Assembly: GCA_046757965.1 (NCBI GenBank)
Contig: JBHHZI010000180.1
Span: 1-6,116, forward strand
Direction of reading: 5' to 3'
DNA: 6,116 bases
Source of the DNA: JBHHZI01 sp046757965
GTDB lineage: Bacteria; Acidobacteriota; Polarisedimenticolia; SMYD01
Below, piece after piece: positions 1-5,778 of the stretch. The notes beneath the pieces are model-generated. The model made no database searches and was not told the DNA's origin. It was given only the letters and a program-made list of their open reading frames with translations. How positions within the stretch are numbered: position 1 is the stretch's first letter; every line of letters begins with the position of its first letter. A program made the position numbers and the translations under genes.

Positions 1-1152
1 GTGGCCATCAACGGCGAGGAGAAGGTGCCGTTCACCACGGTCGATTCGGTCGAGGATCACTTCGTTCTCCGCCTCGATGGCTACGACTCCGAGATCGTGG
101 CGCGTCTCGATGCCGCCACCGGAGAGCTGCGCGGCGAGTGGAGCAAGACCATTCCCGAGGGCCGCTCGCGCCTGCCGTTCGTGGCGCGTCGCGGGCAGAG
201 CTTCCGGTTCGAGCCGCCGGCCGGATCGGAGGATGCCGGCGGTCACCGCCCGCAGGCCGCGGCGGCGATCGGGCGGACGAGGACGCCGGCGCCGGAGGAT
301 CCGGACCCGCTCAGCGGGGCATGGGATGCGGTGTTCACCGACGAGGATGGCACCGAGCCGGCCCGGGCGGAGTTTTCGCTGGACGGCACCCATCTGACCG
401 GCACCTTTCTCACCCCCACCGGTGACTACCGCTTCCTCGATGGGGATTTCATCGACGCGCGCCTGCGCCTGTCCGCCTTCGACGGCGGGCACGTCTTCCT
501 GTTCCATGCCCGGCTGGCGGAAGACGGCAGCCTGGCCGGCGATTTCTGGTCACGGGACCGCTATCACGCCACCTGGACCGCGCGCCGGGCGGCGGCCGAC
601 GATCCCGCGGCGCTGGCCGACCCGGCGGCAGCGGTCAACCTGGTGGACGGCGCCAGGACGCTGCGGTTCGACTTTCCCGACCTCGACGGTCACCGGGTGG
701 CGTCGACAGATCCGCGCTTCGCGGGCAAGGTGGTGCTCGTCGTGCTGTTCGGCTCGTGGTGTCCCAACTGCAACGACGAGGCCCCGGCGCTGGCGCGCTG
801 GGACCGGATATACCGGGATCGCGGCCTGGCGATCGTCGGTCTGGCCTACGAGTTCACCGGCGATGTGGAGCGAGACCGCACCTTCGTGCGCAAGTATGCC
901 CGGCGACACGGCATCCGCTTCCCCCTGCTGCTGGCCGGCGTCAGTGACAAGGAGGCGGCCGGCAAGACGTTGCCCGATCTCAGCCGGGTGGCGGCCTATC
1001 CGACGACGATCTTCATCGGTCGCGACGGGACGGTGCGCCACATCCACTCCGGCTTCGCCGGGCCGGCCACGGGCGAGCACCACACGCGACTGCTGGCGCG
1101 CCTGCAGGGCTGGATCGAGGAACTGCTCGCCGAACGACCCGGCCTGAGCTGA
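1..1152 (+). CDS. TlpA-like thiol-disulfide oxidoreductase (5' end outside window)
   Basis: Thioredoxin-fold redox protein, probably exported and acting on protein disulfides or as an extracytoplasmic reductase. Residues about 1-75 and 101-195 are beta-rich stretches of the kind found before the redox domain in large TlpA-family proteins; an acidic, Pro/Ala-rich linker separates them. The redoxin domain covers about 212-378. Its active site is W253-C-P-N-C257, followed by a DEAP stretch, and the cis-proline is Pro334 in AYPTTIFIG. WCPNC places Pro directly after the first Cys, unlike the commoner WCxPC of TlpA/ResA. The GTG at base 1 is read here as residue 1, but it is probably an internal valine: no ribosome-binding site can be seen, no signal peptide or lipobox is present, and related proteins have beta structure before the NGEEKVPF segment. 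Both catalytic cysteines are present, so activity is plausible. The substrate is unknown. It converges on the kinase gene. Confidence 0.85.
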   Translation: MAINGEEKVPFTTVDSVEDHFVLRLDGYDSEIVARLDAATGELRGEWSKTIPEGRSRLPFVARRGQSFRFEPPAGSEDAGGHRPQAAAAIGRTRTPAPEDPDPLSGAWDAVFTDEDGTEPARAEFSLDGTHLTGTFLTPTGDYRFLDGDFIDARLRLSAFDGGHVFLFHARLAEDGSLAGDFWSRDRYHATWTARRAAADDPAALADPAAAVNLVDGARTLRFDFPDLDGHRVASTDPRFAGKVVLVVLFGSWCPNCNDEAPALARWDRIYRDRGLAIVGLAYEFTGDVERDRTFVRKYARRHGIRFPLLLAGVSDKEAAGKTLPDLSRVAAYPTTIFIGRDGTVRHIHSGFAGPATGEHHTRLLARLQGWIEELLAERPGLS

Positions 1153-1176
1153 CGCTCGCCGGCCCGGGTCAGCTCA
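1145..1176. terminator. Convergent hairpin containing both stop codons
   Basis: A perfect 9-bp inverted repeat, TGAGCTGAC (1145-1153) and GTCAGCTCA (1168-1176), is separated by a 14-nt GC-rich loop. The TGA stop of the thioredoxin gene (1150-1152) lies in the left arm and the TGA stop of the kinase gene (1171-1169 on the minus strand) in the right arm. The position between converging genes and the symmetry suggest a shared bidirectional termination or mRNA 3'-end protection element. There is no T-tract on either side, so it is not a classical intrinsic terminator. The function is inferred. Confidence 0.45.
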
Positions 1177-2653
1177 CCCAGTTCAGTTCCATGTCGATGT
1201 GGACGCTGGCGGCTGGATCCGGGAAGTCCAGATCGAACTCTCCCGACTCTCCCGGCTCCAGACGCGGCGGTCTGATCGGCACGACGATGGAGTTCAGCTC
1301 CTTGCCGGACGTGTCGGTGACGGTGATCTTCACGCGGCTGCCGGTGGCGCGGCCGTCGCCGTTGTTCTTCACCTCGCCGAAGATGCGCAGGCGTCCCGTC
1401 TCCGTGATCTCGTGGTCCCGGCGGAGGATGGACAGGTCCGCCATGCCGGTGCCGGTCAGCCGGCGCAGCAGCCCGCGGCCGAGCCGTCCCGCCCTGCGCC
1501 CGCCCGGCGGCGGGAGAATGTCCCGGCCGACGGTGGCCGGCCGCGAGCCGGAAGGATCCGGGCCGGCGGACGGTCCGACTGCGTCCACCCCGGCCGGCGC
1601 GGACGCACCGGCCGGCAGGGTGGCCTTGTCCGGGAGCATCTCCTTCACCAGACCCCACGTCACCAGCCCGCCGAGGACGACGAACGCCGCCAGGAGCAGG
1701 GTGGAGCCGATCGAGCGTTGCCGCGCCGGGGCGGCGGGCACCGGGGTGGAGCGCGGTCCGCTCGCCGGACGTGCCGCGGCCGGCGCGGTCCCCGCGGCAG
1801 GAGCCGCGGACAGCGGCATGGTGCGGCTGCAGACCGCGGTGATCTGGTCCAGACGCGCCAGCAGCTCGTCGTGATTCTGGGGGCGGGCCTCGGGCCGCTT
1901 GGCCAGCAGGCGGGACATGAACTGGACGACGGCGATCGGCAGTCCCGGTCGGAGGCTGGCCGGCAGCGGGACCGGCTCATGGACATGCTTGAGGATCACC
2001 GCCACGGCATTGTCTCCCGTGAACGGTGGACGACCGGTGAGCATCTCGTACAGGGTCGCGCCGAGTGAGTAGATATCGCTGCGCACATCGGCCGGCTTGC
2101 CGGTGGCCTGTTCCGGCGACAGGTAGTGGGGCGTTCCCAGGATCAGTCCGGCCGTCGTCAGGTTGGAATCACCGGCCGGCTGCTTGGCCAGCCCGAAGTC
2201 GGTGATCTTCAGCACGCCGTCGTCGGTCAGAACGAGATTGGCGGGCTTGATATCGCGGTGCACGATGCCGCGCTCGGCCGCCGCCTTCAGGCCGGTGGAG
2301 GCCTGACGGATGAGCGACAGGGCGAAGCCGACGGGAAGCTGCTTCTCCTCGCGCAGGATCTGCTCCACCGAGCGTCCCTCGACCAGCTCCATGGCGAAGA
2401 AGACGTCGCCGCCGTCCTCGCCGATGTCATAGATCTGGGTGACGTTCGGGTGAGAGATGGCCGCCGCGGCGCGGGCCTCGCGGAGGAAGCGTTCCCGGGC
2501 CTCGCTCTCCATCGCCAGCTCGGGCCACAGCGTCTTGATGGCGACGTTGCGGTTCAGCCGCGCGTCCCAGGCGCGATACACCACTCCCATGCCGCCTGAC
2601 CCGAGGCGGCCGCGGATCTCGTAAACCCCCAGTTTTTCCGGTCCTTCTTCCAC
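1169..2653 (-). CDS. Membrane-anchored Ser/Thr protein kinase with C-terminal FxLYD-like domain
   Basis: Eukaryotic-type (Hanks) kinase that phosphorylates Ser/Thr of unknown targets. The kinase domain spans about 11-271. It has the glycine loop GSGGMG (18-23), ATP lysine Lys40 in VAIK, helix-C Glu59, catalytic HRD (132-134) with Lys136 and Asn139, metal-binding DFG (152-154), activation-loop Thr166/Thr167, and GTPHYLSPEQ (173-182). All key catalytic residues are present, so an active enzyme is expected. A Pro/Ala-rich juxtamembrane segment (283-313) precedes one hydrophobic helix (about 315-336) and a low-complexity Pro/Gly/Arg linker (341-395). Residues about 402-494 form a beta-rich domain with the pattern GEVKNNG...V.V..TD..G, resembling FxLYD domains. 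The expected topology is kinase in the cytoplasm and beta domain outside, where it could sense or bind. No PASTA repeats are present. The start is GTG at 2653: it is the first standard start codon after an in-frame stop upstream, and later Met codons fall inside the kinase fold. It is divergent from sat-cysC. Confidence 0.93.
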   Translation of the reverse strand: MEEGPEKLGVYEIRGRLGSGGMGVVYRAWDARLNRNVAIKTLWPELAMESEARERFLREARAAAAISHPNVTQIYDIGEDGGDVFFAMELVEGRSVEQILREEKQLPVGFALSLIRQASTGLKAAAERGIVHRDIKPANLVLTDDGVLKITDFGLAKQPAGDSNLTTAGLILGTPHYLSPEQATGKPADVRSDIYSLGATLYEMLTGRPPFTGDNAVAVILKHVHEPVPLPASLRPGLPIAVVQFMSRLLAKRPEARPQNHDELLARLDQITAVCSRTMPLSAAPAAGTAPAAARPASGPRSTPVPAAPARQRSIGSTLLLAAFVVLGGLVTWGLVKEMLPDKATLPAGASAPAGVDAVGPSAGPDPSGSRPATVGRDILPPPGGRRAGRLGRGLLRRLTGTGMADLSILRRDHEITETGRLRIFGEVKNNGDGRATGSRVKITVTDTSGKELNSIVVPIRPPRLEPGESGEFDLDFPDPAASVHIDMELNWVS

Positions 2654-2660
2654 GAAGGTG

Positions 2661-2688
2661 AATCTAGGTTTCCCCGGCTCGGCGGCAA
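2661..2688 (-). promoter_or_regulatory. Candidate promoter for the kinase gene
   Basis: On the minus strand TTGCCG (2688-2683) and TAGATT (2666-2661) are 16 bp apart, each matching four of six bases of the sigma-70 consensus. The -10-like box ends only 7 nt before the GTG start, so transcription from it would begin at or next to the start codon and give a leaderless mRNA. This fits the absence of a convincing Shine-Dalgarno sequence before this GTG. The match is weak, and chance is a real alternative. Confidence 0.28.
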
Positions 2689-2752
2689 CCGGGAGCGCCG
2701 CAGGTCCGGCCTCAGCGGCCTCCCGGTCCTCGCCCGATGGCGTGGAATCGGC

Positions 2753-2758
2753 TAAAAT
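2753..2758 (+). promoter_or_regulatory. Possible -10 box upstream of sat-cysC
   Basis: TAAAAT matches five of six bases of the sigma-70 -10 consensus and is one of the few AT-rich words in this GC-rich region. It would leave a leader of about 120 nt before the sat-cysC ATG. No recognisable -35 box lies 15-18 bp upstream and there is no TG extension, so an activator or another sigma factor would be needed. Tentative. Confidence 0.27.
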
Positions 2759-2789
2759 GCCCTTTCAACCGATGAACACCGGCTGGCCC

Positions 2790-2807
2790 GTGCCCTCACG
2801 CGGGCAC
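2790..2807 (+). other. Small hairpin in the sat-cysC leader
   Basis: A perfect 6-bp stem, GTGCCC (2790-2795) with GGGCAC (2802-2807), closes a 6-nt loop in the probable 5' leader of the sulfate-activation gene. The rest of 2759-2886 shows no riboswitch or attenuator that I recognise. There is no T-run after the stem, so it is not a terminator. It may be incidental to the high GC content. Confidence 0.25.
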
Positions 2808-2875
2808 CGATACCCAGAGAAAGTCACAGATACCATCGTCCGCCGGGCCGTCGCCCGGGCCGGGAGACGGCGAAG

Positions 2876-2881
2876 AGGAGG
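2876..2881 (+). promoter_or_regulatory. Strong ribosome-binding site for sat-cysC
   Basis: A full AGGAGG lies 5 nt before the ATG at 2887 and fixes this start. A longer open frame from 2658 to 3698 overlaps this region, but its start has no comparable site and its product looks like a high-GC shadow frame. Confidence 0.85.
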
Positions 2882-2886
2882 GCAGC

Positions 2887-4620
2887 ATGTCGCAAGAGGA
2901 AGGAACGCAGGGCACCCCGGTGCGGTCCCTGCTGGTGGACGACGCACGCCGGGCCCAGCTCACCAGCGAGGCGTTGACCTGGCCGTCGTGGGACCTGAAT
3001 GCTCGCCAGATCTGGGACCTCGAGTTACTTCTCAACGGAGCCTTTGCCCCCCTGACCGGCTATCTGGGCCAGGCGGACCACGCCGCCGTCTGCGAGAAGA
3101 TGCGCCTGGCGGACGGGTCGATCTGGCCGATGCCGATCCAGCTCGACGTCACCGAGACCTTCGCCGAGACGCTTGCCGCCGGGAACCGCGTGGTCCTGCG
3201 GCACCCCGAGGGGATGGCCCTGGCCGTGCTGACCGTCTCCGACATCTGGACGCCCGACCGGGCGGCCGAGGCGAGCGCGGTCTTCGGCACCACCAGCGAC
3301 GAGCACCCGGGTGTCCACCACGTGGTCAACCAGTCGCACCCGGTCTATCTGGGAGGCAGGCTGGAAGGTCTCGATCTGCCGCCGCATCACACCTTTCGCA
3401 ACCTGCGCCACACACCGGACCAGCTACGCGCCGAGTTCTCCCGTCTGGGCTGGTCGAAGGTGGTGGCGTTCCAGACACGCAACCCGATGCACCGGGCGCA
3501 TGTGGAGCTGACCCGGCGCGCCGCCGAGATGGCGGACGCCAACCTGCTCATCCATCCGGTGGTCGGCCGCACCAGCCCGGGCGACATCGATTACTTCTCC
3601 CGGGTGAACTGCTACCAGGCGGTCATCTCTCACCTGCCCCCGGGCACCGGCATGGTCAGCCTCCTGCCGCTGGCCATGCGCATGGGCGGCCCGCGTGAGG
3701 CCGTCTGGCACGCGCTCATCCGCCGCAACTACGGCTGCACCCACTTCATCGTCGGCCGGGACCACGCCGGGCCGCGCGCCAAGAACGGCGAGCCGTTCTA
3801 CGGCGCCGACGCCGCGCGCGAGCTGGCCACAGAACTCGGCCCGGAGATGGGCATCGAGATCGTGCCGTTCGAGGCGGTGGTCTACTGCGAGGACCGCGGC
3901 GAGTACATGGCGGCCTCGAAGGTTCCCGAGGGCTCACGGGTCCTCAACCTGTCGGGGACCGACCTCAGACGACGGCTGCGCGAGGGGCGGGACATCCCGT
4001 CCTGGTTCTCCTACCCAGAGGTGATCGAGGAGCTGCGCAAGCGCTACCCACCCCGCTCCCGGCAGGGGTACACGATCTTCTTCACCGGCCTGTCGGGATC
4101 GGGCAAGTCGACCATCGCGAACATCCTGGTGGCGAAGCTGATGGAGCTCGACAACCGTCCCGTGACGCTGCTCGACGGCGACATCGTGCGCAAGAATCTC
4201 TCCAGCGAGCTGGGCTTCTCACGCGACCACCGCGACATCAACATCAAGCGGATCGGCTTCGTGGCCAGCGAGATCACCAAGAACGGCGGCGTGGCGGTCT
4301 GCGCGCCCATCGCCCCGTACGCGGCGACCCGCCGGGAGAACCGGGAGCTGATCAGCGGCTATGGCGCCTACATCGAGGTCCACGTGGCCACACCGCTCGC
4401 GGTCTGTGAGCAGCGGGATCGCAAGGGGCTCTATGCCAAGGCACGCGCCGGACTGATCAAGGAATTCACCGGCATCGACGATCCGTACGAGGCGCCCGAG
4501 GCGGCGGAGTTCGTGGTGGACACCACCAGCGTCAGCGCCGAGGAAGCGGCGCAGGGCATCATCAACCTGCTGGAGAAGGAAGGCTACATCACCGCGCCGG
4601 AGACGCCTGCGGAGGGGTGA
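2887..4620 (+). CDS. sat-cysC: Bifunctional sulfate adenylyltransferase / adenylylsulfate kinase
   Basis: A 577-residue fusion of two sulfate-activation enzymes. ATP sulfurylase (about 1-390) makes APS from ATP and sulfate; APS kinase (about 395-570) phosphorylates APS to PAPS, used for assimilation or sulfonation. The sulfurylase half has QTRNPMHRAH (196-205, the QxRNPxHxxH nucleotide/sulfate motif), GRDHAG (290-295) and SGTDLRRRL near its end. The kinase half has an intact P-loop GLSGSGKST (401-409), LDGD (429-432) and KGLYAKAR (513-520). An intact P-loop indicates a working kinase, unlike the degenerate kinase-like allosteric domain of fungal ATP sulfurylase. Two variations stand out. Ala476 in APIAPY occupies the place of the phospho-serine of E. 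coli CysC. Around VVYCEDRGEYMAAS only the first Cys remains of the zinc-binding Cys/His set I recall from Thermus-type enzymes. The order and length fit known bacterial Sat-CysC fusions. Strong ribosome-binding site; apparently monocistronic, with no cysDN, cysH or aprAB beside it. Confidence 0.97.
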   Translation: MSQEEGTQGTPVRSLLVDDARRAQLTSEALTWPSWDLNARQIWDLELLLNGAFAPLTGYLGQADHAAVCEKMRLADGSIWPMPIQLDVTETFAETLAAGNRVVLRHPEGMALAVLTVSDIWTPDRAAEASAVFGTTSDEHPGVHHVVNQSHPVYLGGRLEGLDLPPHHTFRNLRHTPDQLRAEFSRLGWSKVVAFQTRNPMHRAHVELTRRAAEMADANLLIHPVVGRTSPGDIDYFSRVNCYQAVISHLPPGTGMVSLLPLAMRMGGPREAVWHALIRRNYGCTHFIVGRDHAGPRAKNGEPFYGADAARELATELGPEMGIEIVPFEAVVYCEDRGEYMAASKVPEGSRVLNLSGTDLRRRLREGRDIPSWFSYPEVIEELRKRYPPRSRQGYTIFFTGLSGSGKSTIANILVAKLMELDNRPVTLLDGDIVRKNLSSELGFSRDHRDINIKRIGFVASEITKNGGVAVCAPIAPYAATRRENRELISGYGAYIEVHVATPLAVCEQRDRKGLYAKARAGLIKEFTGIDDPYEAPEAAEFVVDTTSVSAEEAAQGIINLLEKEGYITAPETPAEG

Positions 4621-4672
4621 GGTTCCGCCGGCGCCGGAGACTGTTGCTCGGGTCCGATACGTCGCCGGAACC
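4621..4672. terminator. Imperfect stem in the convergent spacer
   Basis: Directly after the sat-cysC stop, GGTTCCG (4621-4627) plus GCG (4631-4633) can pair with CGCCGGAACC (4663-4672). This gives a 10-bp stem with a 3-nt bulge and a loop of about 29 nt, and the loop side holds the palindrome CCGGCGCCGG (4628-4637). It lies between converging genes, where a bidirectional terminator is expected, but there is no T-tract and the loop is long. The remainder of 4673-4719 shows nothing recognisable. Confidence 0.2.
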
Positions 4673-4719
4673 GGTGCGGCCGCGCCTCCAGGGAGAACGC
4701 GGCGGTGCCGGTCCGTGGC

Positions 4720-5778
4720 TCAGATGTCGGCGCCGGACGAACCCGCGTCCGGGATCACCGGCCAGCGGGCCAGCCGGGTGCGCACAGCCGTCATGTCGTC
4801 GCCACGCAGTTCCGCGAGGGCGTGGCGGACCAGGGCCGTGGCCATCCGCTTGCGCCAGTGGAGGCCGAAGTCCGTGTTGTCCATCGGCTTGGCGACCCGG
4901 GCCGCCTGGTGCGCGACCTCGGCGAGGGTGTCATCGTCGAGGGTCCGGCCGGTGAGTGCCGCGGCCGCGTCGCCGGCCTCGACCGGGCGCGAGGCGATGG
5001 CCCCCAGGACGATGCGCGCGTCCTGCACCGGGCCGTCGCCGTCCTGGCGGATGGCGGCCGCCACCGACAGGACCGGAAAGTCGAACGCGCCGCGGCGACG
5101 TAGCTTCCAGTAGGTGCTGCGCCAGCCGTCGGCGGGGTCCAGCTCGACGGCGGTGAGCACCTCGTCGTGGTTGCGGGTCAGGTAGTCGATGCCGTCGCGG
5201 AGGAACAGGTCCGTCAGGGGGATCTGTCGCCGCCCGGCGGCACCGGCGAGGGTGACGCGGGCGCCGAGGGCCACCAGCATCGGCGCCAGATCGGTGGAGG
5301 AGACGGCGAGGCAGGTGGAACTGCCGGGAGCGACCCAGCAGACGTCGCCATCCTTCTTCATGCAGAAGCCGATGGCGGCGCGCCACTCCTGACTCTGATC
5401 GTAGTAATTGCAGCGGGTGTCTGCGCACAGGTTGCCGCCGAGGGTGGCCATGTTGCGCAGGTGCGGGGTGGCGACCTGCACGGCCGCCTGCCAGAGACCG
5501 CGGTAGCTCTCCCGCACGCGTGGCTCGCGGGTCAGCCGCGTGAGGCTGACCCCGGCGCCGAGAGTGAGACCGGCATCGCCGGCGATGGCCCTCAGCTCTT
5601 CGATGCGGCGCAGACCCACGACCGTGACCGGCACCTGCTGGCGGCGTTTCATGTTGGGGAGCAGGTCGGTCCCGCCGGCCAGCAGGCGGGCATCGCCGGG
5701 CGCATGGTCCGCCAGGATACGCGCCGCCTCGTCCACGGTCGATGGAGCCCGGTAGCGGAAGCTCGGCAGCCGGATCAT
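4720..5778 (-). CDS. FAD-binding subunit of a xanthine dehydrogenase-family enzyme, 4-hydroxybenzoyl-CoA reductase beta type
   Basis: Electron-transfer flavoprotein subunit of a molybdenum hydroxylase complex. The FAD-binding domain includes AGGTDLLP (34-41) and TLGGN (112-116), with LGAGVSL (73-79) between them; a C-terminal CO-dehydrogenase-flavoprotein-like domain follows from about 220. Between TLGGN and SSTDLAP lies a roughly 40-residue insertion with Cys123, Cys139, Cys147 and Cys156 (spacing CX15CX7CX8C), plus Cys118. This matches the loop that holds the additional [4Fe-4S] cluster in the beta subunit of 4-hydroxybenzoyl-CoA reductase (HcrB); ordinary xanthine or CO dehydrogenase flavoprotein subunits lack it. 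At 352 residues it is longer than CoxM-type subunits, partly because of this loop. The substrate is not proven: aromatic acyl-CoA is the leading idea, and an oxidative enzyme on another heterocycle or aldehyde is possible. The ATG overlaps the stop of the molybdopterin-subunit gene as ATGA, implying translational coupling. No [2Fe-2S] small-subunit gene follows. Confidence 0.93.
   Translation of the reverse strand: MIRLPSFRYRAPSTVDEAARILADHAPGDARLLAGGTDLLPNMKRRQQVPVTVVGLRRIEELRAIAGDAGLTLGAGVSLTRLTREPRVRESYRGLWQAAVQVATPHLRNMATLGGNLCADTRCNYYDQSQEWRAAIGFCMKKDGDVCWVAPGSSTCLAVSSTDLAPMLVALGARVTLAGAAGRRQIPLTDLFLRDGIDYLTRNHDEVLTAVELDPADGWRSTYWKLRRRGAFDFPVLSVAAAIRQDGDGPVQDARIVLGAIASRPVEAGDAAAALTGRTLDDDTLAEVAHQAARVAKPMDNTDFGLHWRKRMATALVRHALAELRGDDMTAVRTRLARWPVIPDAGSSGADI

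Noticed and set aside
1199..2068. Long plus-strand frame antisense to the kinase.
   Set aside because: The Arg/Gly/Ala-rich product has no domain, while the opposite strand encodes a complete kinase with all catalytic motifs.
2850..2875. CCGTC/GACGG pairing just before the sat-cysC ribosome-binding site as a riboswitch-like switch.
   Set aside because: The stem is only 5 bp, does not cover the AGGAGG, and resembles no sulfur-related riboswitch I know.
2658..3698. Open frame of 346 codons on the plus strand overlapping the start of sat-cysC.
   Set aside because: It overlaps a gene with unmistakable conserved motifs and an ideal ribosome-binding site. Its own product is Arg/Pro/Gly-rich with no recognisable domain, as expected for a shadow frame in high-GC DNA.
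4628..4637. The 10-bp palindrome CCGGCGCCGG as an operator site.
   Set aside because: It lies just downstream of a stop codon between converging genes, contains only G and C, and such palindromes arise often by chance at this GC content.
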